Shown here: piece after piece, positions 1 through 5,036 of the stretch | Position numbering within the stretch: position 1 is the stretch's first letter | How the letters are laid out: the number at the start of each line of letters is the position of its first letter | Assembly (NCBI GenBank): GCA_018818145.1 | Contig: JAHIST010000081.1 | Span: 1-5,224 of the forward strand | Reading direction: 5' to 3' | Source of the DNA: Patescibacteria group bacterium | GTDB lineage: Bacteria > Patescibacteriota > Minisyncoccia > Portnoybacterales > GWB1-42-6 | DNA length: 5,224 bases | Notes under the pieces: model-generated | Databases searched by the model: none | The model's input: the letters and a program-made list of their open reading frames with translations, nothing else | What the model was told of the DNA's origin: nothing | Made by a program: the position numbers and the translations under genes

Positions 1-1
1 C

Positions 2-148
2 GCATTTAAAAATATCTACAAAACAGACCCGCCTTTTACTGTCCAAACAAAAGATAACAAATATATCACCATTAATCACGCGGGGTTTGAAGAGAAATCA
101 ATACCGGAGTGGAGCGGGATGGTCGCGTCTTTTAGATTCACCAAATAA
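2..148 (+). CDS. 3' end of an unidentified protein (partial)
   Basis: An open frame enters from the left edge and stops at TAA 146-148, giving the last 48 residues of a protein whose start is outside the window. The visible part alternates polar and hydrophobic residues (for example KYITINHAGF and MVASFRFTK), which suggests a beta-rich C-terminal domain. There is no transmembrane segment, cysteine or recognisable catalytic motif. It is on the same strand as ftsA, about 95 bp upstream. No convincing terminator lies between them, but a promoter-like sequence does, so co-transcription with ftsA is possible but not required. I do not recognise the family. The absence of competing stops and the plausible protein composition are the only support that it is coding. 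Confidence 0.55.
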   Translation, partial: AFKNIYKTDPPFTVQTKDNKYITINHAGFEEKSIPEWSGMVASFRFTK

Positions 149-201
149 ATTTCTTTGCCGCTTTTTTGGCGCGCGGATGAATAAAGCTTTTAAATTTTGA
201 A

Positions 202-231
202 TTGTCATTTTTCATTTTGATTTTTTATATT
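202..231 (+). promoter_or_regulatory. Candidate sigma70 promoter of ftsA
   Basis: TTGTCA (202-207, 5 of 6 to the -35 consensus) and TATATT (226-231, 5 of 6 to the -10 consensus) are separated by 18 bp. Transcription would start near 238-239, only about 5 bases before the GTG start at 244, so the ftsA message would be leaderless or nearly so. The surrounding DNA is very AT-rich, which raises the chance of a fortuitous match. Confidence 0.5.
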
Positions 232-243
232 TAATTTTCTATT

Positions 244-1479
244 GTGGCACGCGAAAAAATTATTATTGGCTTAGATGTGGGCACCTGCAACGTAACCGTT
301 GCGGTCGCGCAGATAAAGGAGGGCAATCCCGCCACTCCCCAGATTTTGGGCGTGGGGCGGGTGGTGTCCGGCGGCCTGCGAAAAGGCGTGGTGGTGGATA
401 TTGAAGAGACGGTCAAAAACATCAAAGAAGCGGCGGCCATTGCCTCGCGCATTTCGGGCGTGCCCGTTGACGCCGCGTATTTGAGCATCGGCGGCTCCCA
501 TATCACCTGCCGCGCCAGCAAGGGCGTGGTGGCGGTTTCGCGGGCGGACGGAGAAATTTCCCGCGAAGACAAAGAGCGGGTGATTAACGCATCTTCCGCC
601 ATTTCTCTTTCGCCCAACCGCGAAATTTTACATGTTTTGCCGCGGCGCTTTTGCGTTGACAATCAGGATTCAATCAAAGAACCGGTCGGCATGCAGGGTG
701 TGCGTCTGGAAGTTGATGCCTTAATTGTAGAGGGCGCCACGCCTTATATTAAAAATTTGAGCAAGTGCGTCAAAGAAGCGGATGTCTATGCCCAAGGGAT
801 GCTGTTGGCCCCGCTGGCCGCCAGCCGCGCGGTGCTCACCAAGCGGCAAAAAGAGCTGGGGGTTTTGCTTCTGGATTTGGGCGGCGGCACTTCGGGCATG
901 GCGGTATATGAGGAAGGCGATATTATCAGCTGTCAGATTATTCCGCTGGGCAGTATGCATGTGACCAACGACATTGCCATTGGTTTGCGCACTTCCATTG
1001 ACGTGGCAGAAAAAGTAAAGTTGGAATACGGCTCGGTTTTGCCTTCGCAAATTAACAAAAAAGAAATGGTTAATCTGGCTAAAGCCGGGGGCGAGGAAGG
1101 CCAAATTTCGCGCCACCACATTGCCGAAATTATTGAGGCGCGCGTCAGCGAAACTTTGGATTTGGTTAATAAAGAATTAAAAAAGATAGACCGAGCCGGC
1201 CTCCTGCCGGCCGGCGTGGTGTTGGTGGGCGGCGGCGCTAAATTGCTGGGCCTGGTGGAATTGGCCAAGGAGAAATTAAAACTGCCGGTGCACGTCGGCC
1301 GGCCGCAAAATTTAGAGGGCATCGTTGACCAGGTTGATGACCCGAGTTTTGCCACTGTCTGCGGTTTGATTCTCTCGGTTCTAAGCGACGAAAATATCAA
1401 GGAAACCGGCGATTCAATGATGTCTGCCAAAGCGGTATTGAATCGGGCAAAGAGATGGTTCAAGAGTTTTCTGCCATAA
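244..1479 (+). CDS. ftsA: Cell division protein FtsA
   Basis: An actin-like ATPase that tethers FtsZ filaments to the inner face of the cytoplasmic membrane and helps recruit later divisome proteins. The 411 residues match the usual family length (about 400-420). The actin-fold motifs occur in order: phosphate-1 LDVGTCN (10-16), the FtsA-specific 1C/SHS2 region (about 83-160), phosphate-2 LDLGGGTSG (210-218), the family segment GLRTSIDVAEKVK (247-259), and the adenosine motif VLVGGGAKL (326-334). A basic amphipathic helix ends the protein (about 396-411, with RAKRWFKSFLP), matching the membrane-targeting sequence of FtsA. The start is well fixed: an in-frame TAA at 232-234 leaves GTG 244 as the only normal start codon upstream of the conserved IIIGLDVGT strand. 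There is no Shine-Dalgarno sequence. ftsZ follows after 157 bp. Confidence 0.96.
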   Translation: MAREKIIIGLDVGTCNVTVAVAQIKEGNPATPQILGVGRVVSGGLRKGVVVDIEETVKNIKEAAAIASRISGVPVDAAYLSIGGSHITCRASKGVVAVSRADGEISREDKERVINASSAISLSPNREILHVLPRRFCVDNQDSIKEPVGMQGVRLEVDALIVEGATPYIKNLSKCVKEADVYAQGMLLAPLAASRAVLTKRQKELGVLLLDLGGGTSGMAVYEEGDIISCQIIPLGSMHVTNDIAIGLRTSIDVAEKVKLEYGSVLPSQINKKEMVNLAKAGGEEGQISRHHIAEIIEARVSETLDLVNKELKKIDRAGLLPAGVVLVGGGAKLLGLVELAKEKLKLPVHVGRPQNLEGIVDQVDDPSFATVCGLILSVLSDENIKETGDSMMSAKAVLNRAKRWFKSFLP

Positions 1480-1482
1480 CTC

Positions 1483-1525
1483 TACTAATTTACTAATTGT
1501 TACAAAGTTTACTAATTTACTAATA
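1483..1525. repeat. TACTAATT octamer repeats between ftsA and ftsZ
   Basis: The octamer TACTAATT occurs twice in tandem (1483-1498). After 11 bases it occurs again as TACTAATT plus TACTAATA (1510-1525). Further down the spacer, AAAACTAAT appears twice (1602-1610 and 1625-1633). No gene is supported in 1480-1636. From memory, such low-complexity TACTAATT-type strings are common in spacers of Patescibacteria; their function is unknown. Confidence 0.75.
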
Positions 1526-1538
1526 TTCATAGCGGGGC

Positions 1539-1568
1539 TTGACATTCCTTCCTTCTTTATCCTATCCT
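1539..1568 (+). promoter_or_regulatory. Candidate sigma70 promoter of ftsZ
   Basis: A perfect -35 box TTGACA (1539-1544) is followed after 18 bp by TATCCT (1563-1568, 4 of 6 to TATAAT). Transcription would start near 1575, giving an AT-rich leader of about 60 bases before ATG 1637. It sits in the gap between ftsA and ftsZ and would let ftsZ be expressed independently of ftsA. Confidence 0.5.
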
Positions 1569-1636
1569 TAAATATTATTCTAGACTTATAGTTTTTAACT
1601 GAAAACTAATAACTACACAAACTAAAAACTAATCTT

Positions 1637-2770
1637 ATGGCTCAGATAAAACCAGACATGGAGACGTTTGCCAAGATTAAAGTGGTGGGCGTGGGCGGAG
1701 GCGGAGGGAATATTGTTTCGCGAATGGTGGAGTGTAAAATCCACGGCGTGGAACTGATTGTGATTAACGCGGACTCGCAGGATTTGCATCATTGCTTGGC
1801 TCCCCAAAAGCTGCTGATCGGCAAAAACCTGACCAAAGGTTTGGGAGCGGGTATGAATCCTGACATCGGCCGCCAGGCGGCCGAGGAAAACCGCGATGAA
1901 ATTCACGAGGTTTTAAAAGGGGCTGATTTAATTTTCATAACTTACGGTTTGGGCGGAGGCGTGGGCACGGGTGCCGGGCCCATTGTGGCGGAAGCCGCCA
2001 TGGATGTTGGCGCCCTCACCGTGGGCGTTGTTACCAAACCTTTTGCTTTTGAAGGAGCGCAGCGCTCCCGTATTGCCTACGATGGCTTGTCAAGATTACA
2101 GGACAAAGTTGACACGCTAATTACCATTCCTAACGACAAATTATTGCAGACCATTGACCGCAACACTTCTTTGACGGACGCTTTCAGGGTGGTGGACGAA
2201 GTTTTGCGCCAGGCAGTGCAGGGGATTTCTGACATCATTATTACCCCCGGCTTGGTCAATGTTGATTTTGCCGACCTTAAAGCCATTATGCAGGGAGCAG
2301 GCTCCGCTTTGATGGGCATCGGCCGGGCGCAGGGCGACGACAGAGCGGTCATCGCGGCCAAAGCCGCCATCAGCTCGCCTTTGCTTGAGCTTTCCATTGA
2401 CGGCGCCAAAGGAGTTATTTTCAATGTTTCGGGCGGGCCGGATATGACGATGATGGAAATTAACGAAGCGGCCAAAGTCATTACCGAGTCTATTGATTCG
2501 CAAGCCAAAGTTATCTTTGGCGCGGTAACCGATCCGCAGCTCAAAAAAGGTGAAATAAAAATCACCGTTATTGCCGCCGGTTTTGGCGAACAGCAGCCAA
2601 GGAGAGAAAAGGAACACGCAGAAATTAAAGCCGAGCCAACACGGGGCGAAGCGCAGGCGGGCCAAGCTCAACCTCAAAAAAAATCTTCTTTTTCCGGACA
2701 AGTCAGTCCGATTGACGATACGGACGAGGAGTGGGATATTCCCGCCTTCATCCGGAAAAAAATGAAGTAG
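1637..2770 (+). CDS. ftsZ: Cell division protein FtsZ
   Basis: A tubulin-like GTPase that polymerises into the Z ring at midcell. The 377 residues fit the family. Visible parts in order: the T1 nucleotide loop GGGGGN (20-25), the T4 signature loop read as GGGVGTG (106-112), PNDKLL (165-170), RNTSLTDAF (175-183), and the T7 synergy loop NVDFAD (208-213), whose acidic residues D210 and D213 complete the GTPase site of the neighbouring subunit. The globular core ends near GFGE (315-318). A charged, Gln/Ala/Glu-rich linker follows (about 319-363), then the tail EEWDIPAFIRKK (364-375), the conserved peptide that binds FtsA. The odd point is Val109 in place of the near-invariant Thr of GGGTGTG, with YGL before it where AGM is usual. 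ATG 1637 gives the normal short N-terminal extension; no Shine-Dalgarno sequence is present. An intrinsic terminator follows closely. Confidence 0.97.
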   Translation: MAQIKPDMETFAKIKVVGVGGGGGNIVSRMVECKIHGVELIVINADSQDLHHCLAPQKLLIGKNLTKGLGAGMNPDIGRQAAEENRDEIHEVLKGADLIFITYGLGGGVGTGAGPIVAEAAMDVGALTVGVVTKPFAFEGAQRSRIAYDGLSRLQDKVDTLITIPNDKLLQTIDRNTSLTDAFRVVDEVLRQAVQGISDIIITPGLVNVDFADLKAIMQGAGSALMGIGRAQGDDRAVIAAKAAISSPLLELSIDGAKGVIFNVSGGPDMTMMEINEAAKVITESIDSQAKVIFGAVTDPQLKKGEIKITVIAAGFGEQQPRREKEHAEIKAEPTRGEAQAGQAQPQKKSSFSGQVSPIDDTDEEWDIPAFIRKKMK

Positions 2771-2780
2771 ATATTTTTGG

Positions 2781-2808
2781 AAAGGCACAAAGTAATTTGT
2801 GCCTTTTT
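2781..2808 (+). terminator. Intrinsic terminator after ftsZ
   Basis: AAAGGCACAAA (2781-2791) pairs perfectly with TTTGTGCCTTT (2796-2806) around the tetraloop GTAA. The 3' arm runs into a five-T tract (2804-2808). It begins 10 bp after the ftsZ stop and separates ftsZ from the small genes downstream. Confidence 0.9.
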
Positions 2809-2873
2809 GTCGGCCAGTTCTTTTAATTGGAAAAAATATCAATAGATAAAAAAGGCGAAAGGAGGAAGGATAT

Positions 2874-3149
2874 ATGAATGAGCTGTTTTGGTTAGCGGCG
2901 AAGTGCATCATCATTCTTTTCTTCTTTGACATTCTTGTTTTTATCTTACCCCGGGCTTTCTGCCTAAGGCCAAAAAAAGAAGTTCCAGCCCCGGCTTCTC
3001 AAGACCGCTGCGATTGCTGTCGGACAAAGTTTTTTGTAACAGACCTGGTTTCTCCTGATGGTAAGCATGTTTACTGTATTATATGCGCGTTTTTAATACA
3101 GATTTGGTTCATCCAATTTAAAAAAGAAGAAGGGGGGATGTGTTTATGA
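2874..3149 (+). CDS. Small membrane-anchored zinc-ribbon-like protein
   Basis: A 91-residue protein of no family I recognise. Residues about 4-26 form one hydrophobic segment (with IIILFFFDILVFIL), likely a membrane anchor, followed by the basic stretch RPKK and a Pro/Ala linker. Then come two cysteine pairs, C46-x2-C49 and C68-x2-C71, 18 residues apart, the spacing of a zinc ribbon or rubredoxin-like knuckle. An extra Cys lies at 48. A second, shorter hydrophobic stretch (about 69-82) overlaps the last pair. The start is well supported by AAAGGAGG (2858-2865), 8 bases before ATG 2874. Its stop TGA overlaps the start of the next gene (ATGA), so the two are probably translated together. Metal binding is inferred from the cysteine spacing only. 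No clear promoter was found between the ftsZ terminator and this gene. Confidence 0.75.
   Translation: MNELFWLAAKCIIILFFFDILVFILPRAFCLRPKKEVPAPASQDRCDCCRTKFFVTDLVSPDGKHVYCIICAFLIQIWFIQFKKEEGGMCL
3131..3137 (+). promoter_or_regulatory. Ribosome binding site that decides the start of the overlapping small gene
   Basis: The purine run AGGGGGG lies 8 bases before ATG 3146, which is good spacing. A GTG at 3140 in the same frame would be only 2 bases from the run, so ATG 3146 is preferred. Confidence 0.65.
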
Positions 3150-3412
3150 AGAAGCAGAAGAGTTGGCAGGATGTTTTAAAAAAACCGGAAAAAATAGGAG
3201 CCAAAGAACAGACGGCCGGTTTGTTGCTGAATAACAATAGCTTTGCCGTCGTCGGCTCCAGCAAGCCCTGGTATAGGAAAGAAAGCATAGCCGCTGGAAT
3301 TGACGGCAGGCCGTTGAGTCGGGAGCCAGATAGCCTATCAAGACAGGCAAAAACTTTTGACTCGCGGTTAACTTTTCGGACGGCGCATGTTATGCGCCCT
3401 CTGCGTCGTTAG
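3146..3412 (+). CDS. Hypothetical small basic protein, coupled to the zinc-ribbon gene
   Basis: An 88-residue, Lys/Arg-rich soluble protein beginning MKKQKSWQDVLKKPEK and ending HVMRPLRR. It has no transmembrane segment, cysteine or motif that I recognise, and the Ser, Arg and Gly content suggests a partly disordered, nucleic-acid- or membrane-binding protein at most. The case for it being real is contextual: its ATG overlaps the TGA of the preceding gene (ATGA), a purine-rich ribosome site lies at 3131-3137, and a strong terminator follows 43 bp after its stop. A perfect 7-bp hairpin (3382-3398) lies inside its last codons. The C-terminal half looks less protein-like than the first, so a frameshifted or decayed end cannot be ruled out. 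Confidence 0.55.
   Translation: MKKQKSWQDVLKKPEKIGAKEQTAGLLLNNNSFAVVGSSKPWYRKESIAAGIDGRPLSREPDSLSRQAKTFDSRLTFRTAHVMRPLRR
3382..3398. repeat. Perfect hairpin within the end of the small gene
   Basis: GGCGCAT (3382-3388) and ATGCGCC (3392-3398) form a perfect 7-bp stem with the 3-base loop GTT. No T tract follows, so it is not a standard terminator. It lies 12 bp before the stop codon of the 3146-3412 gene. Confidence 0.6.
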
Positions 3413-3454
3413 ATTTTAAATACCCCCAAGCTTTTTTATCTTATATGGCCACAG

Positions 3455-3489
3455 CGAGCCGATTGCCCAACTGGGATCGGCTCGTTTTT
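3455..3489 (+). terminator. Intrinsic terminator after the small-gene pair
   Basis: CGAGCCGAT (3455-3463) pairs perfectly with ATCGGCTCG (3476-3484). The stem can extend by CCC/GGG (3466-3468 with 3473-3475) past a two-base bulge, leaving an AACT loop. TTTTT (3485-3489) follows. It closes the two-gene unit and insulates the transpeptidase gene. The rest of the 217-bp gap (3413-3629) holds only the next promoter. Confidence 0.9.
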
Positions 3490-3549
3490 ATATATTATTG
3501 AATTTCAGCTCCGTAATTGTAAAAGCTTTTGGTATAACCTTATGCCAGC

Positions 3550-3578
3550 TTGAGAATTTTTGCTTGATAGGATAAGAT
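3550..3578 (+). promoter_or_regulatory. Candidate promoter of the L,D-transpeptidase gene
   Basis: TTGAGA (3550-3555, 5 of 6 to consensus) and TAAGAT (3573-3578, 4 of 6) are separated by the ideal 17 bp. Transcription would start near 3585, leaving a leader of about 45 bases that contains the Shine-Dalgarno sequence at 3615-3622. Confidence 0.45.
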
Positions 3579-3614
3579 GATTATTGCAGGTTTGATTAAC
3601 GGATATTTTTTCAG

Positions 3615-3622
3615 AAAGGAGG
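3615..3622 (+). promoter_or_regulatory. Strong Shine-Dalgarno selecting the GTG start at 3630
   Basis: AAAGGAGG ends 7 bases before GTG 3630 and fixes this non-ATG codon as the start. The same octamer precedes the gene at 2874. Confidence 0.8.
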
Positions 3623-3629
3623 TCTTGCC

Positions 3630-4226
3630 GTGCGTTCTTTAAAAATTATAGTTTTGGGCTTTATGTTTTTTTCTCTTGGAATATCGGTTGAAACGAGCTG
3701 GGCTGCCGCGCCGGAGGACCAATCTGGTTTTGTGCTGGTGGCTAAGTTTGCTCAACGAAAAATGGAATTTTTCAGGGTCAACGCCCAAAGCCAAGAGCTG
3801 GTGCACTCTTACCCTATTGCCGTGCCAAAAAAAAGTTTGAAAAACCCGCCCGCCGTCGGCCGTTTAAAAGAAATCTGGGTCAATCCTCCTTGGTGGCCAA
3901 CGGAAAAAACCAAGCAGGACCGCTTGAAAAAAGGCATTGTTTTGCCTGACAAGGTTAAGCCCCGCGAGCCCAATAATGCCATGGGAAAAATCAAGTTTCT
4001 TATTGACTGGCAGGGCAGGACAGCGCGGGTCGTTAGGCTTCATGGCACCAACGAACCGAAATCCATTGGCCAAAGAATTACCCGCAACTGCGTCCGTTTG
4101 CACAATGAAGACGCTTTTAATTTGGCCGGATTTATTCTGGGCGAGCCGGAAATCTTTCTGGCTAATCTTAAAAACTCGCGGATATTTAAAGTCCAAAAAG
4201 AAATTGTCGTCCGGTTGGAAAATTAA
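3630..4226 (+). CDS. Exported L,D-transpeptidase (YkuD domain)
   Basis: Predicted cell-wall enzyme that forms 3-3 peptidoglycan cross-links, or attaches ligands to the wall, using a catalytic cysteine outside the membrane. The 198 residues start with a signal peptide: RSLK, a hydrophobic core (about 6-20), then ETSWAAAPED with likely cleavage after SWA or WAA (about 25-26). The YkuD core runs from about 33 to 194. It includes EPNNAMGKIKF (113-123, the usual NPLG-type strand) and the active-site block HGTNEPKSIGQRI (138-150) followed by TRNCVRLHNED (151-161). H138 and C154 are the expected catalytic pair, and R156 and D161 fit the family. The odd point is RN in place of the usual HG of SHGC(I/V)R. 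GTG 3630 is chosen because of the Shine-Dalgarno sequence at 3615-3622. It appears monocistronic, with its own promoter and a terminator at 4249. Confidence 0.88.
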   Translation: MRSLKIIVLGFMFFSLGISVETSWAAAPEDQSGFVLVAKFAQRKMEFFRVNAQSQELVHSYPIAVPKKSLKNPPAVGRLKEIWVNPPWWPTEKTKQDRLKKGIVLPDKVKPREPNNAMGKIKFLIDWQGRTARVVRLHGTNEPKSIGQRITRNCVRLHNEDAFNLAGFILGEPEIFLANLKNSRIFKVQKEIVVRLEN

Positions 4227-4248
4227 CGGCAGTTTTAATTCAATTTCG

Positions 4249-4284
4249 GGCTCTTTTCGCTTCAGCGAAAAGAGCCTATTTTTA
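4249..4284 (+). terminator. Intrinsic terminator after the L,D-transpeptidase gene
   Basis: GGCTCTTTTCGC (4249-4260) pairs perfectly over 12 bp with GCGAAAAGAGCC (4265-4276) around the loop TTCA. A T-rich tail (TATTTTTA, 4277-4284) follows. It begins 22 bp after the stop codon. Confidence 0.9.
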
Positions 4285-4300
4285 TTACTATTGCGTGTCC

Positions 4301-4320
4301 GTCCGGGCCGGTCCGAGCCG
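4301..4320. repeat. GC-rich 10-bp tandem repeat abutting the first palindromic element
   Basis: GTCCGGGCCG (4301-4310) is followed directly by GTCCGAGCCG (4311-4320), with one mismatch. The GC content contrasts sharply with the AT-rich surroundings. The second unit runs straight into the 36-bp element at 4320-4355. Confidence 0.6.
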
Positions 4321-4355
4321 GTAACATTTTACTACGATCGGATAAAAATGTTACA
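4320..4355. repeat. 36-bp palindromic element, copy 1 (upstream of the PaaX-like gene)
   Basis: Arms GTAACATTTT (4321-4330) and AAAATGTTAC (4345-4354) are perfect inverted repeats around a 14-base middle containing ACGATCGG. The palindrome CGATCG sits exactly on the dyad centre (4335-4340). It matches copy 2 at 33 of 36 positions and copy 3 at 30 of 36. It lies between the transpeptidase terminator and the PaaX-like gene. There is no T tract, so it is not a terminator. Confidence 0.9.
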
Positions 4356-4357
4356 AT
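4349..4357 (+). promoter_or_regulatory. Candidate extended -10 promoter of the PaaX-like gene
   Basis: TGTTACAAT reads as an extended -10 (TG, one base, then TACAAT, 5 of 6 to TATAAT). Most of it is the right arm of the palindromic element. The -35 region is poor (TTACTA at 4329-4334, 17-bp spacing). Transcription would start near 4364, about 60 bases before ATG 4424. A factor bound to the element would cover this promoter. Confidence 0.4.
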
Positions 4358-4382
4358 AGAGCAAGAGCAATAGGACTAGAAA

Positions 4383-4406
4383 ATGAAATTGGGGCTTTTG
4401 GTTTAA
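4383..4406 (+). CDS. Possible 7-codon leader ORF before the PaaX-like gene
   Basis: ATG 4383 begins MKLGLLV and stops at TAA 4404-4406, in the presumed leader of the PaaX-like gene. AGGA (4372-4375) lies 7 bases upstream at good spacing, while the main gene has no Shine-Dalgarno sequence. An ORF this short can arise by chance, so this is a low-confidence note. Confidence 0.15.
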   Translation: MKLGLLV

Positions 4407-4423
4407 TTTAAAAAAACAAATTA

Positions 4424-4969
4424 ATGGAAAATAAAGGGCTGATAAAAAATATATTTTTAACTATTGATAAAATTTTGGCGACCGGCGAGATTGTTTTTTC
4501 GCGCGAAAGCCTGATGTCAAAATTAAACAAACTGGCGGCGCTGGACGGCGCCAGGCTTCGCTATATGAATCAGGCAATCAAAAGGCTGGATGAGAAAAAA
4601 TTAATTGAAATAGATGAGCAAAAAGGAAAAGTTTTTTATCGCGTAACGCCGGCCGGGGCCAAGCGGATTAACGATTATAAATTCAAGGAGCTAAAAATTA
4701 CCGATAAAAAATGGGATGGGTTTTGGCGGGTGATCGTTTTTGACATACCGGAGGTCAAAAGGCTCGGCCGGGATTCGCTGCGAAGCAAACTGAAATATCT
4801 GGGGTTTTATTCTTTGCAAAAAAGCGTTTTTATTTATCCTTTCAAATGCGAGAAGGAAATAGGGATTTTGGGCGATTTTTACGGCATTTCCCAATACATT
4901 GAAGTTTTTTTGACGCGCTCAATCAGCCGGCGAGACAAACAGCTGAAAGATTTTTTCGGGCTTAGATAG
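4424..4969 (+). CDS. PaaX-like winged-helix protein with a Cas2-type fold domain
   Basis: A 181-residue protein with the first two parts of the PaaX layout. Residues about 1-90 look like a winged helix-turn-helix: RYMNQAIKRLDEKKLIEI (46-63) as the recognition-helix region, then the wing KVFYRVTPAGAKRI (69-82). Residues about 97-165 carry the PaaX central domain, which shares the ferredoxin-like fold of Cas2: WDGFWRVIVFDIPE (97-110), then RDSLRSKLKYLGF (116-128) and LQKSVFIYPF (131-140). D107 occupies the place of the Cas2 first-strand aspartate. Classical PaaX proteins of about 300 residues have a further C-terminal domain, absent here. ATG 4424 has no Shine-Dalgarno sequence. Related proteins are sometimes labelled Cas2, but no CRISPR array is present. 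Three palindromic elements flank it, so a DNA-binding regulator, possibly self-regulating, is the best guess; nuclease or toxin activity of the Cas2/VapD type is an alternative. Confidence 0.85.
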   Translation: MENKGLIKNIFLTIDKILATGEIVFSRESLMSKLNKLAALDGARLRYMNQAIKRLDEKKLIEIDEQKGKVFYRVTPAGAKRINDYKFKELKITDKKWDGFWRVIVFDIPEVKRLGRDSLRSKLKYLGFYSLQKSVFIYPFKCEKEIGILGDFYGISQYIEVFLTRSISRRDKQLKDFFGLR

Positions 4970-5000
4970 GAGGAAGTATTTTAGGTTTGTGTAATGCTTT

Positions 5001-5036
5001 GGTAACATTTTTTTACGATCGGATGAAAATGTTACA
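5001..5036. repeat. 36-bp palindromic element, copy 2
   Basis: Arms GTAACATTTT (5002-5011) and AAAATGTTAC (5026-5035) surround a middle with TACGATCGGA; CGATCG is centred at 5016-5021. It matches copy 1 at 33 of 36 positions and copy 3 at 31 of 36. It begins 31 bp after the stop of the PaaX-like gene. No T tract follows. Confidence 0.9.

Noticed and set aside
149..200. Terminator for the gene ending at 148
   Set aside because: Only a 4-bp CCGC/GCGG pairing is possible around 156-178, with no T tract after it.
933..1463. Minus-strand ORF of 176 codons antisense to ftsA
   Set aside because: It is fully inside a well-supported gene with clear family motifs; no independent signals.
2141..2932. 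Long minus-strand ORF of 263 codons
   Set aside because: It is antisense to ftsZ, crosses the ftsZ terminator, and has low-complexity Phe/Arg-rich content typical of a shadow frame.
3140..3145. GTG 3140 as start of the small basic-protein gene
   Set aside because: The purine run at 3131-3137 would be only 2 bases away; ATG 3146 has proper spacing and gives the ATGA overlap.
4320..4355. Palindromic elements as intrinsic terminators
   Set aside because: None of the three is followed by a T tract, and the transpeptidase already has a strong terminator at 4249-4284.
3937..4359. Overlapping + strand ORF of 140 codons
   Set aside because: It is a different frame of the transpeptidase gene and then reads through the terminator and copy 1 of the element; no ribosome site or domain supports it.
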